A stretch of DNA of 64,000 bases, taken from Aldehydirespirator sp965116195 (GTDB taxonomy: Bacteria; Actinomycetota; Acidimicrobiia; Acidimicrobiales; Aldehydirespiratoraceae). Under the pieces are notes generated by a model. It had not been told where the DNA came from, searched no databases, and worked only from the letters and a program-made list of their open reading frames with translations. The stretch is taken from NCBI GenBank assembly GCA_965116195.1, contig OZ220491.1:310001-374000 (forward strand), in the 5' to 3' direction. A program made the position numbers and the translations under genes. This document shows, in pieces, positions 45,199 to 53,981 of this stretch; within the stretch, counting starts at the first letter, position 1, and every line of letters starts with the position of its first letter.

Positions 45199-46218
45199 GT
45201 GGATGAGGTCGGTGTCGTCATCAAGGGGTCGGTCGCTTTGAGCGAGAAACTTGTAAGGCATCTGGCTCGGATGGTCGTTTCCGAAGCGGATGACGTCGGG
45301 CTTGTGGATCTTGGGGAGATAGTCGCTGGGGTGGCCAGGGATGCCCTACCGGTAACGGATGACCTTGTTGACGCACTAAGCCTCACACGCGTTGGCCGCC
45401 ACTTGGCACTGCGAGACACCAAGCGTGTACGCGCGAAACTGGCTCTGATGGAGATTGGTCGCCCAGCGACCAAAGAGGAGATAGAGGAGGTCGCAGACCA
45501 GAAAGGATTTGCTATCACAAGTGTAGGGACCGCGCTGTCCAGTATCGATTCGATCGCACGTGCAGACAAGTCCCGCTGGGGACTTATTGAGTGGATTGAT
45601 GATGTCTATGAGGGCATCTCTGCTGAGATTCAACAGCGAATCAATGAGCACAACGGTGCAGTGCCATTGACATTCCTGCTCAAGGATATTTCTGAGCGGT
45701 TTGGCGTAAACGAGGGTAGCATTCGGTCATATGTAGCAACAAGACAGTTCAACGTGGCGGACGGCATGGTAAGCCTCGCTAGCGCGAGCAACTACAACTA
45801 CCGGCCGGTGGAGGATGTCGCAACCCGTAACAAGCATGGCGAACTTTGTTGGGATTTTCCGGTCAAGGCTCAGTACTTGAAGGGGATCTCGATTGATGGC
45901 TTTCCTCCTGAGCTCGCGCGGGTACTTGGCTGTGGTCCAAATGACCGCCGTGAGGTGCGCGTGGCCTCGCCCGATGGATGCGATCCCATAAGCGTCATCT
46001 GGAGGTTGTCCTCCGTCAGCGGTGCTGCGCAAATTGGTAAGGTTCGGGACGCTCTTCAAAGAGCAGGTGCAACTGCTGGTCGCTACGCTCGAATCGTGAT
46101 TGCCGACGAAGGTTGCGCAGTTCGGTTTGAACTTGTTGAGAATGCTCAGCCTTCTACGGAGTTGTTGACCGCGGACGATCTCCTCGCACGAATGAAAAAC
46201 CGCCGACGGATCAGCTAG
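45199..46218 (+). CDS. Island protein with winged-helix-like centre, function unknown
   Basis: I do not recognise a named family for this 339-residue protein. Residues about 90-135 (RPATKEEIEEVADQKGFAIT...RWGLIEW) look like a HARE-type or winged helix-turn-helix, and a second helix-turn-helix-like stretch (LKDISERFGVNEGSIRSYVA) follows near residue 165, so DNA binding is plausible. GTG 45199 lies nine bases after AGGAGGAG. It directly follows dndC and abuts the helicase ATG with no gap. Together with the DUF4007 protein, the large ATPase and the helicase it makes four non-Dnd genes, the same number as PbeABCD. Confidence 0.7.
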   Translation: MDEVGVVIKGSVALSEKLVRHLARMVVSEADDVGLVDLGEIVAGVARDALPVTDDLVDALSLTRVGRHLALRDTKRVRAKLALMEIGRPATKEEIEEVADQKGFAITSVGTALSSIDSIARADKSRWGLIEWIDDVYEGISAEIQQRINEHNGAVPLTFLLKDISERFGVNEGSIRSYVATRQFNVADGMVSLASASNYNYRPVEDVATRNKHGELCWDFPVKAQYLKGISIDGFPPELARVLGCGPNDRREVRVASPDGCDPISVIWRLSSVSGAAQIGKVRDALQRAGATAGRYARIVIADEGCAVRFELVENAQPSTELLTADDLLARMKNRRRIS

Positions 46219-48438
46219 ATGCTTGCCGATGTCTCAACGCTGCGACGCAGTTTCTACAAGCTTCCGGAGGACCCGTTCGCGCGTGAGATACTCATTCCGT
46301 CGTTCCAAGAAGCGATCTCAGTACGCGGTGTGTTCGGATGGTTCAGCTCAAGTTGGATATCGAGGCTCGCTCCTGGGCTAGCGATGTACCTCCAACATCC
46401 CGAGACCCGAACCATTGAGATGACCGTCTCGCCGAAATTGTTTGAGTCAGAGCGAAAGGTTATAGAGCGGGCTGTCCACCTAACAGATGAGGAATCTGCC
46501 CATCGTATTGAGCATGTTTTTACTAATGGACGCGATGATGTTGATGCGCTCGCTGCTCACGCGCTCGACTGCCTCGGATGGATGCTGGCGACTGGACAAC
46601 TCCGACTTCGGATCGCTGTACCTGAGCCTGGTTCCAACTTCCACCCGAAGATGTGGGGCTTTGGTGACGACCGCGATTGTGTAATTGCGAACGGCTCTGG
46701 GAATGCAACTGGACGAGGGATCGTTGCTGGTGTTGAGCAAATGACTGTCACGGTGAGTTGGGACGATCACGACAACGAGGTCTTCGAACGTGCGGAGGCG
46801 GCTTTGGAAGATTGGCTGAATGGGAGGAGCATTGGCATCAACCGCATCCTAGAACTTCCCGAGGCCATAGAAGCTCGGATCATTGAGACAGCCCCGGATA
46901 TCGCACCAACCGAATCCGACTACTTTGACGCGGTTGAAGCGGACGGCAACCCCGGCTGGGCGGCGGATCCGCACGAGTCGCTTCGCCGTCGTTTCGCAAG
47001 TCCCGTGGTAGCTGCTCCGCCGGTTCTGCAGATTCCTTCGTGGCTCAGATGGCGCGATGGTGACTACGGCTTCCAAGGTGAGGCCGTTGACGCCTGGGAG
47101 CAGTCGGAGCCATCCGAGCGCGGCATTCTCGAGATGGCAACCGGTGCAGGCAAAACGCTGACGGCACTCGTCTGTGCGACACGCCTCCAGCAAAGGCATC
47201 CGGATCGTCCTCTTCTGATGGTGGTGTCGGTACCGTCGCTAACGCTCGTGGCTCAATGGCGCACGGAAATCGCGAAATTTGGGCTTCGCGCCGTAGCCCC
47301 CTCCCTCGAATCAAGCACCGATGAGGCACTCAGCCGAGCGCTCCGTCAACTACGGCTTGGTGGAACAGTGGCGCTCGTTGTTACCAACCTGATGCTCTGC
47401 GATCCGCGTTTCCAGGCTACCTTGCGACAAGGCGGCGATGCTGCAACGCTCCTTCTCATAGCGGATGAAGCTCATGGCCTCGGTGCTGACGGCTTTGTCA
47501 AGAACAAGCCGAATTTCTTCGAAAAGCGACTGGCGTTGACTGCTACTCCCATTCGGCAATACGACCCGGACGGTACGGAAGAGATATTCGCCTTCTTCGG
47601 AAAACCTGTATACACGTTCGGGCTTGGGCAGGCGATTGGATTCTGTCTGACCCCGTATGAGTACTACGTGCATGCTGCGACTCTCGCCACGGACGAGCTT
47701 CATGAGTTTGTCGCGTTGACCAAACGTATCGGCGCGGCGATCAGACAAGATGACGATGAACGTCGTAATGCGCTCTCGATCCAACGCCGGAGGATCATTG
47801 AGACGGCTGAGGCCAAGTACTCGTTGCTCCGCGCTGTACTTGAGATTCGACAGATTCACAATCTATCTCATGCATTCGTGTATGCCTCAGCCAAGGATCC
47901 AGAACAGTACGACCGCATCGCAGCGCTTCTAGACGATCTTGGGATCAGGTGGGCAGGGATCACTCAGGCAACTTCGTCAAGTACCATTCGACATGCGTTC
48001 GAGTCGTTCGCAGACGGAGGCTTCCAGGTTTTGCTTGCCAAAAAACTCCTAGATGAAGGAGTCGATGTTCCAAGTACCAGGGAGGCGTTCATTGTAGCGT
48101 CGTCGTCTGTGGAGCGCGAGTGGATTCAGCGACGTGGCCGAGTGCTCCGCCAACATCCTGACAAGCCATTCGCGATCATTCACGACTTCCTTGCCCTTCC
48201 CCCGGCATCTCATCTAGATGAGGTCTCGTCGGCGCGGTCAATCATCGACACAGAACTCAAACGCGCCTACGCCTTCGCGCAGTATGCCAGCAATCCGACT
48301 GGACCTAGCGGAGCGTTTGCGAGCATAACCGAGATTCGTGAGGCGTACTGGCCTTCGGGTTCGACAGTATCAGGCAACTTGCGATACCCTGGGGAGCTAT
48401 TCGTCGCGCCGGGCACCCCCCGAGGAGTACCATGGTAA
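46219..48438 (+). CDS. PLD-like nuclease/SF2 helicase fusion
   Basis: This 739-residue protein combines a phospholipase-D-type nuclease domain with a superfamily 2 helicase. Near residue 137 NFHPKMWGFGDDRD and then IANGSGNATGRGI give the HxK...(S/G)xN pattern of PLD nucleases found in front of defence helicases. The helicase follows: motif I ATGAGKTLTA near residue 306, motif II IADEAHGLG, motif III LTATPI, and motif VI QRRGRVLRQ. Its coupled position between the unknown protein and the small ORF fits an effector or restriction role. No DndF, DndG or DndH homologue is present in the window. Confidence 0.8.
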   Translation: MLADVSTLRRSFYKLPEDPFAREILIPSFQEAISVRGVFGWFSSSWISRLAPGLAMYLQHPETRTIEMTVSPKLFESERKVIERAVHLTDEESAHRIEHVFTNGRDDVDALAAHALDCLGWMLATGQLRLRIAVPEPGSNFHPKMWGFGDDRDCVIANGSGNATGRGIVAGVEQMTVTVSWDDHDNEVFERAEAALEDWLNGRSIGINRILELPEAIEARIIETAPDIAPTESDYFDAVEADGNPGWAADPHESLRRRFASPVVAAPPVLQIPSWLRWRDGDYGFQGEAVDAWEQSEPSERGILEMATGAGKTLTALVCATRLQQRHPDRPLLMVVSVPSLTLVAQWRTEIAKFGLRAVAPSLESSTDEALSRALRQLRLGGTVALVVTNLMLCDPRFQATLRQGGDAATLLLIADEAHGLGADGFVKNKPNFFEKRLALTATPIRQYDPDGTEEIFAFFGKPVYTFGLGQAIGFCLTPYEYYVHAATLATDELHEFVALTKRIGAAIRQDDDERRNALSIQRRRIIETAEAKYSLLRAVLEIRQIHNLSHAFVYASAKDPEQYDRIAALLDDLGIRWAGITQATSSSTIRHAFESFADGGFQVLLAKKLLDEGVDVPSTREAFIVASSSVEREWIQRRGRVLRQHPDKPFAIIHDFLALPPASHLDEVSSARSIIDTELKRAYAFAQYASNPTGPSGAFASITEIREAYWPSGSTVSGNLRYPGELFVAPGTPRGVPW

Positions 48439-48635
48439 GTAACTTCGAGAGGATCCTTGAGGAAATCACCAAACATGCCAGCGATGTATCTGAGGACTTT
48501 GACGCGGAGACCTTGATCGGATTGTCTATGAAACTCGTTGACGAAGAAGACAAGCATAGGACGAAGAAGGTGAACATCAATCAGATCTTTGCGAACTTGA
48601 TTGAGCAGGCAGCGAACGCAGAGGGGCCGAGATGA
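48432..48635 (+). CDS. Small acidic protein between helicase and DndD
   Basis: This 67-codon gene overlaps the helicase by seven bases and dndD by four (ATGA), an arrangement that argues it is translated. The product (begins MVSNFERILEEITKHASDVS) is predicted helical and contains no motif I recognise. Candidates are a regulatory partner of DndD or a second small subunit like DndE; there is no direct evidence for either. Confidence 0.6.
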   Translation: MVSNFERILEEITKHASDVSEDFDAETLIGLSMKLVDEEDKHRTKKVNINQIFANLIEQAANAEGPR

Positions 48636-50827
48636 TTCGGTTCACCCGCATCCAGATCGAGAACTTCGTTTGTTTTGAGAAACTCGTCATAGAGCCTTCT
48701 GTGGATCCTGAACGCCCGCTCACGGTCATCCGAGCAGAGAACGCCTCGGGGAAGACGACATTTCTACGCGCAGTCCGCTGGGGGATGTACGGAGAGCAAG
48801 GGCTTCCGGGTAGCCAGACTAGCTTTGGAGTTCAACCAACCTTCTGGAAACCCACGACATCCGGTATTGAGACCCGGGTTGTGATTGAGTTTACCTCGGA
48901 CGGTTCGACTCGCCATGATATAAGTTCCGGAACTGCTGATACTCGATACCGACTTGTACGGACGGTGCGCACGATTGCACGCGATCAGGAACCTGGTTAC
49001 CAGCGGATAAACGAAAACGCTCAACTGATGGTGCGGAGTCCCAGTGGGGCGTGGGAGGAATATACATATGGTGTGGACCACGTGATTGAGTTGCTTCTCC
49101 CCTGGGAGCTACGAGACTTCTTCGTGATGGACGCTGACGAGGCTTCAGAATACGTCGGAGGCAGCGAGAGCATGACAATCAGTCGAAGCGAAGTTGACGA
49201 GAAGACGACCTACGCGATCAACGCTTTACTCGGTATCAGAGTCTTTCAAGATGCTGCCGGCCGGGTTGCTGAGGCTGAGCGGTTGTTCGGCAAGAAGGCC
49301 ACCAAAGCCATCGGTGACTCCGACCTCAATGAGATGCAGGCGAAACTAGACGAGGTCCGATGCCAGATCAGAGAGTTGGAGGACAAGAAAGGGAAGAGTG
49401 AGCGTGAACTCGCCGACCTAAAGGACAATCGCGCTCAGCAACGTGATAGGCTAGATGAGACACTCAAAGGCGTAGGCGCACTTGAAGAACTCAGGAAGCG
49501 ACTCGCTCAAAGCGATCGTGACATAAGTCGAACTACCAAGGACTATGAGTCCGCCTTGGCATCGCTCGGAGGTGTGCTTGAAGCACCGTCGCTTTTCGCA
49601 AAACTGGCGCACTCTCAGATAACGGCCGTCGTCAGTTTTCTACAACCAATGCACGACAGCGGACAGATCCCACAACGTCACCTCGGGTTCGTTCGTGGAC
49701 TACTTGAGTCTGGAAACTGCATTTGCGGTGAGGACCTTGCACAACAGGGTCCCCGCCGTAGTCATGTCGAAGATCAACTGGCTGCCTCTGAGTCGGCTGC
49801 TGAGCACGCGAACTACCTCGGGCACGTGTTCGAGGTAGGTCGAGAGCTTTTGCACCTTGCCGACAACGCAGATTGGTCAGACGAAGCAGACCGTGCGGAA
49901 GCAAGGCTCGCAGAAACCGAACAGCGATTGTCTGACCTTCGTACCGAGCGAGAGGACATTGATAAGAAACTAGACTCTATCGATGAGTCGGAAATTTCGT
50001 CAATCCACGAGGAGATCAAAGCCCTCGACATTCAGATCGACCGAAGCACCGCAGAGAACTCAGAGTATGATAACCGTCTTCCAAGTCTTCAGAGTGAAGC
50101 AGATTCTCTCAACAAAAAGATCCACAAACGGCAGGACGGAGAGAATGCTGCGAAGGGTCACCGCCGAGCCGAAGACCTAGCGGGTGTAATCCATCGTATC
50201 TTGACGAACGCCTGTCAGACCATCCGAAACGTCCAAGTCAAGGAACTCTCCAATGAGATGAACCGGTTGTTCGCAACGATGGTAGATAACGTCACCGAGG
50301 ATGAAACCGATGTCAGTCAGACTGGAAAGGAAACAATTCGGACAATCACGCAAGTAGGAGTACGCCCCACCTCTGGCGACAACTTCGAGATATTCGCCAT
50401 CAACAATTACGGACGTGACAAGCCGCATATCGAGATCAACGGGGCTAGTCGTCGGGTGATTGCCTTGGCCTTCGTGCTCGCACTTTGTCACGAGTCAAGG
50501 ACCCGTGCTCCACTAGTTGCGGACTCCTTACTAAATATGATGTCAGGTGCGGTACGTCGCAACACTCTTGCTGCGACGGCCGAAGAGTCCGGTCAACCGA
50601 TCCTGCTTCTGACTGGTGCCGACCTTGATGCTGAGAGTGAGGTTGAGACCGTTGCAAGCAAGGGCGGAGCGACATACACGCTTACGGCACAGTGGCACAA
50701 AGAGGTCGTGAACCTTACGGACTCGAGGGCAATCTCCCTTGTCTGCGTATGCGGACCTCGGCAGTACTGCGATGTGTGCGAACGGGTTGGGCAAGCAAAC
50801 CGGCCTGAATGGTCAAAGCGAAGGTAG
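48632..50827 (+). CDS. dndD: SMC/RecF-like ATPase, DndD
   Basis: DndD is the SMC-like ATPase required for DNA phosphorothioate modification. The 731-residue protein begins MIRFTRIQIENFVCFEKL with Walker A ENASGKTTFL near residue 40, followed by a long coiled coil (about residues 210-270 and 400-510). At the coil turn CICGEDL resembles a Rad50-type zinc hook. The C-terminal ATPase half has the signature-like INGASRRVIALAF and Walker B APLVADSLL. It ends in a Cys-rich tail (CVCGPRQYCDVC) that probably binds zinc. It overlaps the small gene before it and is seven bases from dndE. Confidence 0.87.
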   Translation: MIRFTRIQIENFVCFEKLVIEPSVDPERPLTVIRAENASGKTTFLRAVRWGMYGEQGLPGSQTSFGVQPTFWKPTTSGIETRVVIEFTSDGSTRHDISSGTADTRYRLVRTVRTIARDQEPGYQRINENAQLMVRSPSGAWEEYTYGVDHVIELLLPWELRDFFVMDADEASEYVGGSESMTISRSEVDEKTTYAINALLGIRVFQDAAGRVAEAERLFGKKATKAIGDSDLNEMQAKLDEVRCQIRELEDKKGKSERELADLKDNRAQQRDRLDETLKGVGALEELRKRLAQSDRDISRTTKDYESALASLGGVLEAPSLFAKLAHSQITAVVSFLQPMHDSGQIPQRHLGFVRGLLESGNCICGEDLAQQGPRRSHVEDQLAASESAAEHANYLGHVFEVGRELLHLADNADWSDEADRAEARLAETEQRLSDLRTEREDIDKKLDSIDESEISSIHEEIKALDIQIDRSTAENSEYDNRLPSLQSEADSLNKKIHKRQDGENAAKGHRRAEDLAGVIHRILTNACQTIRNVQVKELSNEMNRLFATMVDNVTEDETDVSQTGKETIRTITQVGVRPTSGDNFEIFAINNYGRDKPHIEINGASRRVIALAFVLALCHESRTRAPLVADSLLNMMSGAVRRNTLAATAEESGQPILLLTGADLDAESEVETVASKGGATYTLTAQWHKEVVNLTDSRAISLVCVCGPRQYCDVCERVGQANRPEWSKRR

Positions 50828-50834
50828 GTATCAA

Positions 50835-51311
50835 ATGTACTTTTCTCACATTCTTACGAGTAGTCGGTGCTCTCTCTATCTGCCGAAGGATGCACGCGAG
50901 GACATCTTTCGACTCGTGTCCGCTCACAGGCAGACCAAGACAACGCGTCAGATGGCTCCGTTCCGTCGTCAGGCTGATTTCTGGCTTCTATGTATAGGCG
51001 TCGCTCTAGCTGGCGGTTTACCACCCTTGGAGGGTTCACCAAACCCACCGAAAGGTTGGGGATATAAGTTCAATGACACGCGGGATGTACAACTTCCAAC
51101 AGAGGTATACAACCTCTTGTCAGTGGTGGCGTTTGAGGCACTAAACCACGATCCTGATCGGATCAGCGATCCGGTTCAAATCATCAACGTCGCGAACGGC
51201 TTGGCGGGTGCTGCATGCGATCAAGTACTTGAAAAGTTGACGAGCAAGGACCTTCGACTGACTCCACTGGACAAGGCGCTAGAACTGGCCCGCTCTACTT
51301 ACAACTCCTAA
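50835..51311 (+). CDS. dndE: DndE-like protein
   Basis: DndE is a small, mostly helical protein of phosphorothioation clusters that binds nicked DNA. The product from ATG 50835 has 158 residues and starts YFSHILTSSRCSLYLPKDAR, with a central RRQADFWLLCIGVALAGGLPP, in agreement with the DndE pattern of two helices following a Leu-rich strand. Position immediately after dndD supports the assignment more strongly than sequence does. Upstream in-frame GTG codons lie inside dndD and are not favoured. It is the last gene of the island operon and converges, with a four-base overlap, on the next gene. Confidence 0.75.
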   Translation: MYFSHILTSSRCSLYLPKDAREDIFRLVSAHRQTKTTRQMAPFRRQADFWLLCIGVALAGGLPPLEGSPNPPKGWGYKFNDTRDVQLPTEVYNLLSVVAFEALNHDPDRISDPVQIINVANGLAGAACDQVLEKLTSKDLRLTPLDKALELARSTYNS

Positions 51312-51712
51312 GCCTGGATTCGGTCTGGGGGTGGCTTGGCATCATCTCGTGTGCTGGTAGTGACGGTCGAGGGAGACTGCTGGAGCATGCACCGCAGAGT
51401 TGGCCACGTTAATCTGGCTTGTTTGAAGAAGCACCTCGGGCTTGATGCGGCAACTTCCGAGCCTTCTTCTATTTCTGTTGAAATGTCTTTGATTACGACA
51501 ACATCCTCGGATAGTACACCAACCTTCTCAGATAGTTTTGTTATAGCCTCACCATTAGTCTTGACATCACCGGCTAAACTTTCAAACCGATCTTTCAAGT
51601 CATCAAAACGGTTGTTCATATTGTTGGTATGGTCATCGGATCGGTTGCTGAACGGTCTCATAAGATTCGCAAAAACAGCCACAAACACAACTAATGGCAG
51701 ACCAACGCTCAT
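51308..51712 (-). CDS. Small membrane-anchored coiled-coil protein (paralogue A)
   Basis: The product has one N-terminal membrane helix (LPLVVFVAVFANLM) followed by a coiled coil (NNRFDDLKDRFESLAGDVKT...LSEKVGVLSEDV) and a variable tail. It resembles its neighbour at 51874-52218 (LDDINKRLDSTNNK...NLSNRVTALETKV), so the two are tandem paralogues. A better ribosome site (AAGGGAG) precedes an in-frame ATG at 51739, which would give MGEDAIA before a TGA at 51718-51716. The called ATG 51712 then serves as a restart only three bases later. This suggests a nonsense mutation, perhaps at a Trp codon, or reinitiation. Function unknown. Confidence 0.6.
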   Translation of the reverse strand: MSVGLPLVVFVAVFANLMRPFSNRSDDHTNNMNNRFDDLKDRFESLAGDVKTNGEAITKLSEKVGVLSEDVVVIKDISTEIEEGSEVAASSPRCFFKQARLTWPTLRCMLQQSPSTVTTSTRDDAKPPPDRIQA

Positions 51713-51873
51713 CCCTCAGGCGATGGCATCCTCTCCCATATTAGATCTCCCTTGCTATTATTGGCTTTCCGCTATTTGCATAGAATATCATATTATACTA
51801 TAATTGTCGACATGCGGCGTTGTTGAGGATTTTTGTTTGGCGAGGGGACTGAAGTCAGCCTCAAGTTGAACAG
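51713..51873. other. A+T-rich spacer between the paralogues
   Basis: A very A+T-rich stretch (for example around 51770-51805) that probably holds the promoter of the downstream minus-strand gene; no gene is visible. Confidence 0.4.
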
Positions 51874-52218
51874 TTACGCGGAGGCAGGCTCAGCTTTCTG
51901 TTGTGATGGGGTGGTGTTCGGGTCTTTGTCGGGTTGTGCCACACCCTGATCTCGCACTTTGATAGGAGCAAGTGGTATATGAGGTATGATCATGTCCACT
52001 TTTGTTTCAAGTGCAGTGACACGGTTGGATAGGTTTTGGATAGCCGTTCCGTTCTCTTTTACATCGTCACTTACTCTATCTATCTTGTTGTTTGTGCTAT
52101 CCAAACGTTTATTTATGTCATCTAAACGTTTGGTAAAGCCATTCAAGGCGAAGACTAGAATAGCCCCAAACACGACAGCGGATACGCTAATGATGAGGGA
52201 GTCTGCTGTGATATCCAT
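51874..52218 (-). CDS. Small membrane-anchored coiled-coil protein (paralogue B)
   Basis: This 114-residue protein has a single N-terminal membrane helix (LIISVSAVVFGAILVFALNG) and a heptad-rich coiled coil with the repeating pattern KRLDDINKRLDSTNNKIDRV, then a Pro/Gln-rich tail. ATG 52218 follows AAGGAG at six bases. It is related to paralogue A downstream and both are transcribed away from the RHH gene. Such proteins occur in phage and accessory regions; no function can be given. Confidence 0.65.
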   Translation of the reverse strand: MDITADSLIISVSAVVFGAILVFALNGFTKRLDDINKRLDSTNNKIDRVSDDVKENGTAIQNLSNRVTALETKVDMIIPHIPLAPIKVRDQGVAQPDKDPNTTPSQQKAEPASA

Positions 52219-52318
52219 GTAGGTCTCCTTTGGTTTTGCGGGTATTGAGGCTCCCTGCTAGCTGCGTAGCGTGCCACACTATATCAAATGTCGCCGATCC
52301 CGAGGTAGTTCACCCGGT

Positions 52319-52534
52319 CTAGCCGGCCAGCCGGTCGAGGATTCGCTTGTGACGCTCCATTGACGCGGCTAGTCGCTCCTGAAAGCGGTCGTCTGCTCGG
52401 CGTGACTGGATGTGGCTGTCGATTGCGTTTCGGATCGTCGCAGACACGCTCACGCCGTCTACCTCGGCGCTGAAATCAAGCGCCTCGGCCTGCTCGGTCG
52501 GCGGCCTCAAGGTCATTTTTTGACTCTCGGCCAT
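52319..52534 (-). CDS. Ribbon-helix-helix (antitoxin-like) protein
   Basis: A 71-residue protein with the features of an RHH DNA-binding fold: a short strand region (KMTLRPP), then EALDFSAEVDGVSVSATIRNAIDSHI, where VSVSATIRNAI is a typical second helix, followed by a charged C-terminal helix. It could be an orphan antitoxin or a small repressor; no toxin-like partner is visible on the same strand. ATG 52534. Confidence 0.55.
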   Translation of the reverse strand: MAESQKMTLRPPTEQAEALDFSAEVDGVSVSATIRNAIDSHIQSRRADDRFQERLAASMERHKRILDRLAG

Positions 52535-52625
52535 CGTGTCGCCCCTGATGCTCGGTTTCCTGCCGTGATATGCTAAGGGTTGGTACGCAGTGGAAGTCGT
52601 GGTTGTCTCGTAGCATCATCCCGTT

Positions 52626-53750
52626 GTGTCTGCAGTGATAGTCGGGACCGGGATTGCGATGCCGCCTGTTGTGGTTGACAATCACGACCTGGCTCGCATC
52701 ATGGACACCAGCGACGAATGGATCAGATCGCGTACCGGGGTGGTGAGCAGGCGATTCGTCGAACCGGGCACGGCGGCATCGGATCTGGGCGCGGAGGCGG
52801 CGACGGCGGCGATGGGCGATGCCGCTGTCGGGGCCGGAGACATTGACGCGGTGATCTGCGCGACGATGACACCGGACCGTCAGAATCCCGGCATCGCCGG
52901 CGCGGTTCAGCACAAGGCCGGTATCGAGAGCGTGGCGACGTTTGATCTGCGTCAGCAGTGCGCAGGGTTTCTGTTCGGTCTGGACTTGGCCGACATGCTG
53001 ATCGGCACTGATCGCGCTGACACGGTGCTTGTGGTCGGCGCGGAGGTGCATGCCGGTTATCTGCCCTGGGGCGACGCCTGGGACATCGTGCTGGGCCGCA
53101 CCGATCGGGTCGCCACCGACGCTGAGCGTGAGCTGGCGAACCGTCATAGGGCTTGGAGTGTGTTGTTCGGCGACGGTGCTGGAGCCGCAGTGGTGCAGCG
53201 TCGGTGCCAGCGCCAGCGATGTGACTCCGTCAGTACGGCTACCGACAGGCCGCCAGTGGGGATGCTCGCATCGGTGCTGAAGACCGATGGTGCCAAAGAC
53301 GATCTCATCGAGGTTCCGGGCCTGGGGTCAATGCAGCGTCCTTATGCGGACGCAGCGCAGATCACCGCAGGCATGCATCATCCCCGGATGAACGGAGGCG
53401 GCCTTTACCGGCTTGCGGTCGAGGCGATGCCCGAAGCGGTGCTGGAGGTGCTGGCACGCACCGGACACGAACTGAGCGATGTCGATATCGTGGTGGCCCA
53501 CCAAGCCAACGACCGCATCCTGGAAGGCGTGCGGCGACGGCTGGGCGTTGACGACACGGTGGTGCCGTCCAACATCGGCCACTGGGGTAACACCACTGCG
53601 GCGACGCTGCCGATCCTGTATCACGAGCTGCGCGAGGCGGGCCGGGTGAAGCCCGGTTCGCTGGTGGGTTTCACCTGCTTCGGTGCCGGGGCACACTGGG
53701 GAGCAATGCTGTACCGAGAACCGTTTGACCGGGTGGAGGTGGCTGCGTGA
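52626..53750 (+). CDS. 3-oxoacyl-ACP synthase III family protein (FabH-like)
   Basis: This is a KAS III-type condensing enzyme with the catalytic Cys in LRQQCAGFLFGL near residue 113, the His in VAHQAND and the Asn in NIGHWGNTTAATLP. The C-terminus (GFTCFGAGAHWGAML) closes the thiolase fold. The beginning (GTGIAMPPVVVDNHDLARIM...SDEWIRSRTGV) is typical. The context (DUF1295 protein, photolyase) is not a fatty-acid operon, so it may serve a specialised pathway rather than fatty-acid initiation. GTG 52626. The gene ends in a GTGA overlap with a chain of repeated micro-ORFs leading to the DUF1295 gene. Confidence 0.88.
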   Translation: MSAVIVGTGIAMPPVVVDNHDLARIMDTSDEWIRSRTGVVSRRFVEPGTAASDLGAEAATAAMGDAAVGAGDIDAVICATMTPDRQNPGIAGAVQHKAGIESVATFDLRQQCAGFLFGLDLADMLIGTDRADTVLVVGAEVHAGYLPWGDAWDIVLGRTDRVATDAERELANRHRAWSVLFGDGAGAAVVQRRCQRQRCDSVSTATDRPPVGMLASVLKTDGAKDDLIEVPGLGSMQRPYADAAQITAGMHHPRMNGGGLYRLAVEAMPEAVLEVLARTGHELSDVDIVVAHQANDRILEGVRRRLGVDDTVVPSNIGHWGNTTAATLPILYHELREAGRVKPGSLVGFTCFGAGAHWGAMLYREPFDRVEVAA

Positions 53751-53981
53751 TGGTTGTTGAGGCGTGGGGTGTTGTGGGTTGGTTTGGGTACGGGGAACTG
53801 TTTGACCGGGTGGAGGTGGCTGCGTGATGGTTGTTGAGGCGTGGGGTGTTGTGGGTTGGTTTGGGTACGGGGAACTGTTTGACCGGGTGGAGGTGGCTGC
53901 GTGACTTCGCTGGCTGTGGCGGCATCAGCACTTTGCGGGCGATCTCGTCCTCGCGGCCGGTGGGTGGAGGTGGCTGCGTGA
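53747..53981 (+). repeat. Chain of three GTGA-coupled micro-ORFs (77 bp tandem repeat)
   Basis: Stops identical to the FabH-like end (DRVEVAA-TGA) recur at 53748, 53825, 53902 and 53979, exactly 77 bases apart. Each unit is an 81-base ORF of 26 codons that overlaps the previous stop by four bases (GTGA): 53747-53827, 53824-53904 and 53901-53981. The first two are identical (ending YGELFDRVEVAA). The third starts VTSLAVAA, like the DUF1295 protein, and ends WVEVAA, like the FabH-like protein. The true DUF1295 gene begins at the last GTGA (53978). The ancestral GTGA junction has thus been copied three times without losing coupling. Confidence 0.88.
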
